From a virus: 26,215 nucleotides of DNA. This document shows, piece after piece, positions 8,901 through 17,300 of this stretch. The notes below the pieces were generated by a model. It had not been told where the DNA came from and ran no database searches. It saw only the letters and a list, made by a program, of their open reading frames with translations. The DNA lies in IMG/VR virus record IMGVR_UViG_3300023176_002312, positions 1-26,215 of that record; one strand, 5' to 3'. Within the stretch, counting starts at the first letter, position 1, and every line of letters begins with the position of its first letter. The position numbers and the translations under genes were made by a program.

Positions 8901-9753
8901 TGGTAATTCTGGAAATATTACGGATTTAGTTTCTACGACCATTGAGTCTACTAGTGTTGACACAAGTTCACTAAACGTTTCAACAATTTCTTCAGATTCT
9001 TCAATATCGGTTACAGCAGAATCAACTTTTTCTAGTAATGTCAATATTGGCACTACTATTCAAATAGCATCTGGATCTGGAAATCTTACAACTTCTGGAA
9101 TTATCAGATCTAATGATGCTATCAACGTAAGTAATCAATTATTACTTCAAAACTCAACAATCTCATCTATTGGATCTTCCGATGTAATCGTAACACCAGC
9201 TTCTGGTAGATTGGCAAAGGTAGATTCTACCACAGCATTACAAATTCCAGTAGGAACTACACTTGAAAGACCGACTAGTTTGGCATCAGATGGTTCAATT
9301 AGATTCAATACAACAACTGGACAATATGAAGGTTACAATGCTTCAACGACTTCATGGTCTTCTTTAGGCGGAGTAAGAGACATTGATGGCAACACATATA
9401 TTCTAGCAGAACTAACTGCTGGAGCAAATGATAATACATTGTGGTTCTACAATGATGGTAATAACACTGTAAGACTAACTCAAAACTTCTTTGATTTTAG
9501 AACTGTCAAGAAAATTTCTTCTACCAGATTAGGAATTCCAAGTTTCTCTCTTTGGACAGCAAATACACCAGTTGTTATTGGTCAATATTTGAAATATTTG
9601 AATAATATTTACGAAGTAACAGCATCTGGTACTACAGCATCTTCTGGTAATGAACCAACACATACAAGTGGTGTTCAAAACAACGGAACAGCACAACTTA
9701 CTTGGTATTCTCTAGCGGTTTCTCCATTGAGTTTACTGAAATTGAAGAATTGA
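5911..9753 (+). CDS. Tail-fibre-like structural protein with two cupredoxin-like domains (N-terminal part of a frame-disrupted gene)
   Basis: 1280 residues. In order: an N-terminal attachment-like segment (1-100); three tandem 38-aa repeats plus a fourth at 40-aa spacing (about 110-245, pattern G-x-x-Y-x-P-x-N-Y/F...GGxGSxA); a cupredoxin-like domain (about 250-360) with His296, Cys345, His348 and Met351; four further GxxYxxGDxL...LGG repeats (about 390-720); a second cupredoxin-like domain (about 800-950) with His823, Cys939, His942 and Met945 and a beta insertion between the first His and the Cys; then Ser/Thr-rich beta structure and the module 'GSIRFNTTTGQYEGY...SLGGVRDIDGNTYI' (about 1130-1170). 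The start ATG overlaps the upstream stop region by 14 bases. The last residues (SPLSLLKLKN) look like out-of-frame read-through, because the expected continuation sits in the -1 frame, in the 9702-10790 frame. Probably one polypeptide of about 1626 residues in ancestors. Copper binding is unproven. Confidence 0.8.
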   Translation: MPAINVAKTDTFEIQRQKINQIGNQIFTISQGGSDLATGNLKIGDGTRELPSLAFISKNSLGIYKSGLSTIGIASDGKIIADLSLEKNVSYQDFSVQKKIITTLGSSILTNGENYDPGNYEDIPLIGGTGSDATVDLFVDVFTGSLTNSGQNFNPGNYLNKVLIGGSGENSVCSFTVDGISGTTSSGGSGYIPRNFEDVPLQGGSGSGALADVTISGTVDYTGTIVGGSGYTDTNYPNIVLFNPPTQTFTVTSVANPGSPPPDNVYSVNGVTQPVLTLIKGNTYRFDMSDASNAGHPLFFEDPNGDFLNITNFLVTTKGTAGDPGAFVDILIKPDTPTQTIVYNCVNHDGMGANINVVDGTAGSYGTGIAASILVSGGAVTDVTIFISGENYQVGEVLTAYDPDLGGGSGFSFEITSITYNGAITDIVVTDIGQNYLNGDVLTINNSDLGGYGSGFSYTVTTDPGIVQNLTFTTKGIGTVSGDVLTLPGPVTGVTITLDGTGSTFTLPNVSTISVGDSVVQTGGTGTLGDGVTVSDVNVLQNEITLSSSGEAPGTATLTFTPIYGNPTTNITYTVASIGAVTSFDINNGGTSYTNQDVLSVSPSSLVQPIIYTVFVNAVQTITFTGTVSSSAFSVGDSIKKPDGVIESVSISSSTDILAAENQTFTGVAATGGSGSGATFDIERGLGGGIITTTINNAGSDYTIGDSIIIAGNLVGGSSPTDDITLNVDTATSETANEVYKVNSSGGNITSLVCACPVGEDYVSSDVLKNTSSPTTYTVDTASGSVNRYFIDIGDGNGASIYPDLSLYVGNVYKFDLVNASEHPFKLSKEPDGKWYTVEGITTSLVSTSKEITVSSTAGIFAGMVVTTQAGSSGALSNTTTYVDEVVDATTLTLTEFPSLSGTSVLDFAGTEYTDGVTSGQDFLQITVSTETPTLYYYCDLHPDMAGEDGSEASITIDQNNPKVFGSGFQLLVSETTDQDVIFGDVVTGDLRSISFTGNSGNITDLVSTTIESTSVDTSSLNVSTISSDSSISVTAESTFSSNVNIGTTIQIASGSGNLTTSGIIRSNDAINVSNQLLLQNSTISSIGSSDVIVTPASGRLAKVDSTTALQIPVGTTLERPTSLASDGSIRFNTTTGQYEGYNASTTSWSSLGGVRDIDGNTYILAELTAGANDNTLWFYNDGNNTVRLTQNFFDFRTVKKISSTRLGIPSFSLWTANTPVVIGQYLKYLNNIYEVTASGTTASSGNEPTHTSGVQNNGTAQLTWYSLAVSPLSLLKLKN
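6229..6650 (+). repeat. Tandem 114-bp (38-aa) protein-coding repeats
   Basis: Equivalent proline codons occur at 6259, 6373 and 6487, exactly 114 bases apart. A fourth, diverged unit follows 120 bases on (Tyr codons at 6481 and 6601). Each unit carries an aromatic-x-Pro/Thr-x-Asn-Tyr/Phe element followed by a GGxGSxA turn. The units are clear in protein but diverged in DNA, so the duplication is not recent. Confidence 0.8.
6640..6990 (+). other. Cupredoxin-like domain 1 (type 1 copper ligand set)
   Basis: Part of the 5911-9753 protein. A strand 'NTYRFDMSDASNAGHPLFF' supplies the first His (residue 296) and 'YNCVNHDGMG' supplies Cys345, His348 and Met351. The C-x2-H-x2-M spacing matches amicyanin-type blue copper proteins rather than plastocyanin (C-x2-H-x4-M). 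All four ligands are present. Whether copper is bound in the virion cannot be told from sequence. Confidence 0.65.
8310..8760 (+). other. Cupredoxin-like domain 2, with an inserted beta module
   Basis: Part of the 5911-9753 protein. His823 lies in 'NASEHPFKLS', and Cys939, His942 and Met945 in 'YYYCDLHPDMAG'. The His-to-Cys distance is 116 residues, against 49 in domain 1, because a Ser/Thr/Val-rich segment (about 840-910, 'EITVSSTAGIFAGMVV' onward) sits between them. The ligand spacing C-x2-H-x2-M equals that of domain 1. Confidence 0.6.
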
Positions 9754-10150
9754 GAGTAGCACCACAGAAAAATGCTCCTCTAATTGTAAATGCTTCGCTG
9801 AAGATTGGAGGAACTACAAACGCAGATTGGAATACAATCGCAACACTGAGTGAAGATCTTACTCTAAGACCAAATCCTGGTAAAAAAGTTGTAATTGATT
9901 CGTATACGCACCTAGCAATTCCTGCTGGAAACAACAATCAAAAGAACACCGCATCTGCCGTCCCTGGTTCAATTAGATTCAACACAGAGATTCAGCAGTT
10001 TGAAGGTTATAGTGGTACTAACTGGTCTTCTTTGGGTGGCGTTAGAGACGTTGATGGTAATACGTATATTATTCCTGAAACTGCTCCAGCAGCGAACGAG
10101 AATATCTTGTACTTCTACAATGATAATCTCAATACAATGAAGTTGTCTAG
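9180..10150 (+). repeat. Duplicated fibre module spanning the frame break
   Basis: Two copies, at about 9180-9480 and 9860-10150. Copy 1 reads DVIVTPASGRLAKVDSTT..., GSIRFNTTTGQYEGY, SLGGVRDIDGNTYI, LWFYNDGNNTVRL. Copy 2 reads DLTLRPNPGKKVVIDSYT..., GSIRFNTEIQQFEGY, SLGGVRDVDGNTYI, LYFYNDNLNTMKL. At DNA level 17 bases (ggttcaattagattcaa) are identical at 9293 and 9967, and the rest is diverged. The copies lie in different reading frames, which supports the view that one gene was split. Confidence 0.75.
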
Positions 10151-10790
10151 CACTGCTCTAGACTTTACAAACATTGATACTATTACAACTTCTGGATTAA
10201 ATAACCTTTCTCTTGATACTCCATTAGTAACTCTAAATCTAAATGAAACTACTATTGACAACCGAGACGTAACTAGAACTTTCATTAGTTCAAGTAAGCA
10301 ATATCTCGATCTAGGTCTTTCTTCTGGTTTGGTTGTTGATCCTATTCTTAGATTAGATGATCAAGGGGATGTCTATCTCAACACAACATTTGGAACAGGA
10401 ACTTTCAACGGAGTAAAAGTTTTTGACGGTGATCTAAAAGAATTTGAACTTGCTGATTATGCAATTAGAACTACATCATTCTCTTTAGGAAAGGGTGCCG
10501 CAGAAACATCAGCAGTCAATCTGTATCCAACATCAACTAATAAAGGATGTAAAGTGACCGTTGTTTCTAAGTCATCTTCTGGAAAGAGATCTATGACAGA
10601 ATATCATGTTATAGATAATGGTACTGATATTTTTTATAATGAATTTGGGTCTTTGAATACATCTCTAGATCAATATACAGCATCGTTTGATTACAATGCT
10701 GGCGAAGTCAGAATCACTTTGACATTATCTGACGACCATACTAATGGAGATATTATATCGTTCACCGTACTAAATCAGGTAATTAAGTAA
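9702..10790 (+). CDS. C-terminal part of the frame-disrupted tail-fibre-like protein
   Basis: This frame is open from 9654 (after TGA at 9651) and has no ATG near its beginning: only TTG codons at 9702 and 9750, then ATG at 10137, which falls inside a conserved module. The protein continues the preceding gene: 'EFTEIEELRVAPQKNAPLIVNASLKIGG' leads into 'DLTLRPNPGKKVVIDSYTHLAIPAG' and 'GSIRFNTEIQQFEGY...SLGGVRDVDGNTYI', a second copy of the module at the end of the 5911-9753 frame. The rest is beta-rich fibre sequence ending in 'FTVLNQVIK'. The next gene starts 1 base after its stop. It may be expressed by frameshifting, by re-initiation at TTG 9750 (which overlaps the TGA at 9751-9753), or not at all if the lost base is real. 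A sequencing error is also possible. The protein-coding nature of the frame is sure; the start is not. Confidence 0.7.
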   Translation: MVFSSGFSIEFTEIEELRVAPQKNAPLIVNASLKIGGTTNADWNTIATLSEDLTLRPNPGKKVVIDSYTHLAIPAGNNNQKNTASAVPGSIRFNTEIQQFEGYSGTNWSSLGGVRDVDGNTYIIPETAPAANENILYFYNDNLNTMKLSSTALDFTNIDTITTSGLNNLSLDTPLVTLNLNETTIDNRDVTRTFISSSKQYLDLGLSSGLVVDPILRLDDQGDVYLNTTFGTGTFNGVKVFDGDLKEFELADYAIRTTSFSLGKGAAETSAVNLYPTSTNKGCKVTVVSKSSSGKRSMTEYHVIDNGTDIFYNEFGSLNTSLDQYTASFDYNAGEVRITLTLSDDHTNGDIISFTVLNQVIK

Positions 10791-10791
10791 A

Positions 10792-11292
10792 ATGGCAGTA
10801 AACAACAAAGAGTTTGATTCTTTAGGTGGGTTTTCAGTTGATCAAGTTTCTGTCGTAGATAAAGACAGAAATGCCAAAGATCTAAACACCCTAGAAATAA
10901 AAAATAGATTTTATTCTGATAGTAAAACTACCAACTATATTCTAAGAGGAGCAAATACAGCAACACTTTCTTTAGATGACGTAGGAACTGCTATTCCAAT
11001 AGCAAATTCAACATTGAATTTTATAACTGGACATTTCTTAGCGTCAAATCCAAGTGGAACTGTTTATACTGGGAAAATTGAGTCTTCTGTAGTTGCCAAT
11101 TCTGTTGGAGCAATTACAGTTCAGTCCAGTATGCTAACAATTATCAAGCATGACGTTCCAACTGGAGAGTCATGGGATATTGAGACGTTTTCTTCTACAA
11201 ATAGATTTAGTTACAATGTAATTAGAACTGGAACTACACAGGTTATCAAATGGGCAGTTTCCACTCAAGTTGTTAGTATTGCCTGGGCATAA
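10792..11292 (+). CDS. Small structural accessory protein, function unknown
   Basis: A 166-residue protein whose ATG follows the previous stop by a single base, so it is very likely translated by coupling with the fibre gene. The first 50 residues are polar and charged (NNKEFDSLGGFSVDQVSVVDKDRNAKDLNTLEIKNRFYSDSK is the order of elements, given here in outline). The remainder is a beta-type sequence with a central 'STLNFITGHFLASNPSGTVY' and a C-terminal 'VIRTGTTQVIKWAVST'. There is no signal peptide, membrane helix or catalytic motif. It sits between two fibre-type genes and ends 49 bases before a late-type promoter and the giant fibre gene, so a role in fibre attachment or assembly is plausible, by position only. 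I do not recognise a named family. Confidence 0.75.
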   Translation: MAVNNKEFDSLGGFSVDQVSVVDKDRNAKDLNTLEIKNRFYSDSKTTNYILRGANTATLSLDDVGTAIPIANSTLNFITGHFLASNPSGTVYTGKIESSVVANSVGAITVQSSMLTIIKHDVPTGESWDIETFSSTNRFSYNVIRTGTTQVIKWAVSTQVVSIAWA

Positions 11293-11294
11293 TG

Positions 11295-11301
11295 CTAAAT
11301 A
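11295..11301 (+). promoter_or_regulatory. Late-promoter-like box CTAAATA
   Basis: The bases CTAAATA lie just after the stop of the 166-aa gene and 40 bases before the ATG of the giant fibre gene. T4 late promoters are a lone TATAAATA -10 element read by gp55, and cyanophage versions are shortened forms of it (established knowledge). This is the longest gap (49 bases) within the structural run, which fits a promoter here. No -35 element is needed or seen. Confidence 0.5.
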
Positions 11302-11323
11302 TACAATAGGATAGATCTAAGGC

Positions 11324-11329
11324 AAGGAG
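11324..11329 (+). promoter_or_regulatory. Ribosome binding site AAGGAG of the giant fibre gene
   Basis: AAGGAG is the best Shine-Dalgarno match in the window and lies 12 bases before ATG 11342. Most other genes here lack a clear one, so this gene seems to be set up for independent, strong initiation. It also supports ATG 11342 as the start. Confidence 0.6.
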
Positions 11330-11341
11330 CTAGGCAGCACC

Positions 11342-14300
11342 ATGAGTTTTCATATTAATTCCGACAAAGAGAAAATTAGAGGCGTAAACCCTAAACTCAT
11401 CGGTGATAATGAAGCTACAATTAGAATTGGTACAGGTTCTGATGAAAGAGAAGTATTCAGAGCACAGTTAGATCCTAATAGCAATCTCCCAAGAGTTGGT
11501 ATTAATAGAACTGGTCAGAAAGTCAATAACATTGACGTTACTGCGGGTGGTTCTGGATATACCCTCGCTCCAAATGTTGTAGTCTCAGCACCTGGAGCTG
11601 GTGGAACTCAGGCACTTGCTTCTGCTTTTATCTTTAATGGTTCTGTAACATCAATTGCTGTCAATGATCCTGGATCTGGATATACATCTCCACCAACTAT
11701 AACTATTACTGGTGGTAATGGTGCTGGTGCTACAGCAGAGGCATTCCTAGATACTATTGATTTTGAACTTGATATTAATGGTGCTATTAGAACTTCAACT
11801 TCTATCATCTCGGATACTGCTAGAGTTCTAAACCTCGACATTGAAAACTTTGTTACTCCTGATTTGGAACACAGAGGTCCAAATCTAAAAACATATATGA
11901 ATGCCACTGGCACAATTTGGGCTGCCAATGTTATTCTTCAAAAAGATGATTATCGATATTTCGGACAAAATGTTTATCAAGCACTAAACTCTGGTCAGAC
12001 TGGAAATATTGGTCCTGTTCACGGAGATGGTGTTGCTCTAAATGGTGAAGTACAATTCAAGCATATTGGTTTTAGAGTAATTGACGAAAATGCTCCATAT
12101 TATTTAGAGACTGGTCAGTCTGGTATTTTCCCAAGATCAATTACACCTCTTCTAGGTGATAGATCCGACAAAATTGCTACTACTGAATACGTCCTCAATC
12201 TAGCAACGAATGACGTTGGTGGTCGTATTTACGTTTCATCTCAAATTGGTTCTGACTTGAACGATGGTCGTTCGGCAGTAAACCCAGTCAGAACAATCAA
12301 AAAAGCAGCACAACTTGCTTGGGCAACTCCTGGAGTAAAAGAAACTTTAGTCGTTTCTGGTGGAGACTACGTAGAAGATAACCCAATTTCACTACCACCA
12401 GACTGTTCGGTTGTTGGCGATAACCTCCGTTTGGTTATTATTAGACCAGCAAATCCAAACAAACACATCTTTAAGTTTGGTGATAAGAACTACGTCACTG
12501 GTGTTACATACAGAGACCAAATTGATTCTAATGGCGATTCAGTTGCTACTTGGGATTATGCGATGGTCTTTGACGACAAGCAAAGAATTCTAGTTGACTA
12601 TGATGCCAATGGTGATTTTGGAACTAATTTCCCAATCGGTCATCAAATTTTTGGACCAAACAGGTTTAGAGTCGCTTTCCAAAATAATACTGGATTATCA
12701 AATCTAACAACTGGATTAGAGGTTGTTGGTGTTAACACTGGTGCTAGAGCAGGTGTTATTGATGTTGTTTTTACCACAACGACAGGAGCTAGTGCTTATA
12801 TCTCTGGTACTATCGACGTACAACTAAATTCTGGTTCCTTTGTTGAAGGTGAGCAATATAATTATATCACTTCTGCTGCAACTGGGGCAGCAATTAGTCT
12901 AACAATTAGTCAAACTGCTGGAACAAATACTCTAAGATTTACAGATGATCCAACTGCTGACATTCCAGTAGGTACTTACGTTTATCTAGATGATACCACA
13001 GATGCGAATTTTACTGCTGGGTATTACCAAGTAGGTTCTATTGATGATGCTAGTGCTCCTACTTATTGGGACGTATTGTTTATCCCAATTCTCAATGCAC
13101 CCTCTTGGGACACTTCAGCAAGTGCTTCTATAACAATCAACGAAGCAACTCCAACAATCAATGTTATTGATACCACCTCACTAAGATCAATTAGAGCTGA
13201 GGGTGAGGTCGTATCTGTAGATGATGATATTGTTGCTACTTTGCCAATCACAAGACTTGACTTCTCTTTACAAGGAGATCCAAGTATTGCTACTGGCGGT
13301 TTCCAGGAAGCACAATTTGGAAGTGCTGAAGATCTTGGTGGTGTTGTTTTCTACACTAACGATCTTGTAGGAAGATCCAATATCCACGACTTCAAAGAAG
13401 GTCAAGAAATTATAATTACGGGACTTCCAACTAGTAACCCAGATCTTTCTGCTTTGAATGGAAAGCAAAGAATTTATAAAGTTATTGAAGACGCTGATGG
13501 TCGTGCTAGAAGATTTGTAATTCCCAAAAAATTCCCAGGACTCGCTACTCCTGATTTAGATCCTGGTGAATTTGCTACTGTAAAATCGTATGCTAAAGCA
13601 GTTACGATTTCACTACTCAACTCACCAAACAAATTCCAGATTTCAACACCAGTTGATAGAAGATATCAGGATGCTTGTCTGCTTATCAAGAACAACCGAG
13701 ACTTCATTGCTGATGAAGTAGTAGGAAGAATCAATGACGAGTTCAAAAAAGAATATTATTCTGCTTACAATATTGACAATGTTGCGAATACATTTGATGT
13801 GTTCTTGGGAACTAGTAACTATGAACATACCTATGTAAGCGGTGGAACTGTAACTTGGAATGCTACAAATTACACAATTACAGATTTTGTTTGGGATAAT
13901 GCTTCTACTGGCGTTGCTACAATAACTCTATCTGGAACTCCTGGATTTGCTGAAGATGATATTGTAAAACTTTCCAATATTCTCGTAGAGTGTTCAAATG
14001 GTCAAAAACTCTATCCAAGTTTTAGCATCCCAGTAGATGATGAACAGTGCCGTCAAGACATCGTACACTTCTTAAACGCTCTAACAAGAGACCTCGAATT
14101 TGGTTCGAACCACAACGTTTTAGAAGCTGGTACAAAATATATTGTTGGTGCGAAAATTGATTATGTTGAAAATGAAATTATTCAAACTGTTCGTGCGATT
14201 GAATATGCTAGAGAACTAGCAATCTTTGCTATGTGTAATTGGAGAACTGGAAACAGAACTCCAGGAGATCCTTTATATACACCACAATATTCCACACTTG

Positions 14301-17300
14301 ATAGATATTTTGATGATACCGTCATTACTGCTACTGCTGGAACCCCCGCTTGTGCTAACGTAGCATCTGCTATTTCTACTTTATCATATCTATTCATTGA
14401 TGTTGTTGCCAATAACACCTCAGGAACTTACTTAGATGCTGCTTATCTAATCGGAAGAAACAAAGATCTTATTGCTCATCAGGCATTATTAGATACTCAA
14501 GCACAATATCCATCACTAGGTCTTTCAAATACACATGAAAGAAAGTGTTTGAGAGATATTGGTTATATTCTAAGAGGACTTATTAGAGACTTAAGTCTTG
14601 GTGGAAATTCTGGAATTGTAACAGCAGCTCAAGCATATTTCACTGGTAATGTTTTAAATGGCGTTGAAGCAAATCAAATTGCAGAAACAAGATATGCTTA
14701 CCAGAGAGTAGCAACATATGCAATCGCAGCAATGCGTAATTGGACTGATGGTTCAGGAAACGCAATCACAACTTCGTCTGATATCCCACAATTCACAGAT
14801 AACACTATTCTTGCTGATCCTGGTGATCCAGATTGCGCTAATGTAGCATCTTCAATCACCACTGAAATGGATCTATTAGATTCTATTTTAGAGTATGGCG
14901 AAGATGATACAAGTCCAACTGCTGTTGCTCCAACTTCTGTAACCAAGACTTACGGAACACTTTATGATTTTTCTGATATTGTTACATATCCAGATAGTTA
15001 CATTTATGACTTTAATAACCAAAGAGTAGCAATCCGTGGAGACTTTGACGATTATCCCATTATTGAAGCGTCTCCATACACCCAAAACGCTTCTGTTATC
15101 TCCTTCCTGGGCGGTAGCGGTGCTCTGGTTGACGGTTCTAAAGTTAAGCAACCCAACTGTCCTTTCCCTGGTCTAGAACTAGACGGAACAGCGTCCTTCC
15201 CCAACCAGGGTAAGTCGATGGTTGCTGCGGCATTCACGATCGTCTCCTTTGGTGGTACAGGATACAGAATTATTGAAGATGGTTATGTTCAGTTAGTTTC
15301 TGTATTCGTTATCTTCTGCCAAGATGGTGTCCTATCAGAAAGCGGTGGTTACGCATCTATCACTAACTCTGCTACAAATTTCGGTACATTTGCTCTCAGA
15401 GGAAAAGGATATAGAAGAGAAGCATATGAGTTTGACGTAGCAACTGTAGATGTTGTATCCCAAACCGCTACTGGTAGAACAACTCTAACAGTTTCTGGTC
15501 TTGGCAGAGAACCACTTGAGCACTATGTTGCTAAGTTTGATGGATTTACAAACTTTGATCCAGAAAGAGAATTCTTTATCGATGCCGTAACTAATGTTAC
15601 AGTTGGTCCTCCTTTCTCTGCGACAATTACACTCGAAGAAGGAACTGGACAACCACTACAACTTATTAGAGATTCTGATGGTGCTGTCATTACTGGTTTA
15701 ACAAACCTACAAAATGCTCTAACTCCACAGGGCAACAACGCAACTATCAGACTACATAGACCATCTATCGTCAACTCTTCTTCTCACACTTGGGAATTTG
15801 CTGGTTCTGGTACTAACTATCTGGCACTACCAGAAAACGGTGGTACTAAGATTGAGGCATACGAACAAGTATCAGAAGATTATGGTCGCGTTTACTGCTC
15901 TGGTACTGACGAACTTGGTGACTTCAAGGTTGGTACGTTTGCTAGAATTGAAAACAGAACTGGTAACATCACCTTCACTGGAACGGTTACCATCTCCGAA
16001 GTTGAATTCTTGAAACTGAAAGGTGGAGACGTTGTTGTTACTGGTTTCGATGCATCCAACACACTTGGCGGAGCTAACGCAACTGATTCCAAACTACCCA
16101 CACAGAAGGCAGTTAGGGACTATATCACCAACAACCTCGGTCCATATATCAATAAACCATACTCTACCAATGCTGTTCCTAGAGCACTGGTTGAACTTAC
16201 CGATTCTGGTAAGATTTCTGTCGATCAGATTCCAGCACTTAGACCATTCAGTGTTTATACTGTTGCCGATCAAGCAGCAAGACTTGAAATTGAAGGAGCA
16301 CTTGCTGGTGACATCGCAATTCAACAAGATACATCACAGTCATTCATTCTAAACAATGACTTAGATAGTCTATTCCTTGGTTTTGCTGTCGATCCTACAT
16401 TACAATTTACCCTACAAAATGTATATACTGGCACTCCTTCTACTGGTAGAATTCAAGCAACTGAGTATAGAGAAGGTGTTGTATACCAAATCAACATAAC
16501 AAATGGTGGTTCTGGATATACCGTTGCTCCAACTATTCAAATTACTGGTGGAAATCCAGATCCAGGTGGAGTTGCTGCTACAGCAACTTGTACCATTGCT
16601 AATGGTGAAGTTGTTACTGTTACCATTACAACAAATGCTGGATACAAAGGTGGTTTTGGTTACACAACTACTCCAACAGTTACATTCTCTGCTCCTCCTG
16701 GTGCTGGATCACAAGCAACTGGCACTGCTCTGCTAGAGAGTAGACTTTATGGTAACATTGTCAACAACATCAAAATGGTTGACACTGATACATTTGATGA
16801 TGATGCGGCAGCAACCATTAATATCAACCGTGTAGTTAACACATCTGGTAATACCAATTCAAACTGGGTATCTCTATCTACAAACCAGATTGCTGCTTCT
16901 GATATTACTTCTGGTGTTATTGAAACTGATAGATTGGCGTCTGGTGGTGCTGCAAACTCATTCACATTCCTCAGAGGTGATCAGAACTGGGCACTAGCAG
17001 TTCAGTCAATCAAAGGTGCTGAATCTAGATACTTTGCTCAACTCTATTCTGTTGCTACAGTTGGATCTTCCCAACTTATCTTCACAACCAACTCAAATAC
17101 TTTGATTGGACATGAAGTAATTCCTAACGTTGCTGGTATTGCCAACGACACTTCTATCAATGGTGTTATCACTACTGGTGGTCTAACAACGGTTTCAATC
17201 AATAATCCACTAACAGCAGAAATTGCTGCTGGAACTGTTATTGAATTTGAGAGAGGAGCATCACCACTCGTATTCGAATCATCATATACTCTCGGTGGAT

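Noticed and set aside
9715-9753. Programmed -1 ribosomal frameshift site at the fibre-gene split
   Set aside because: No X-XXY-YYZ slippery heptamer in the right phase is present between 9715 and 9753 and no clear downstream hairpin was seen. A lost base or sequencing error is simpler.
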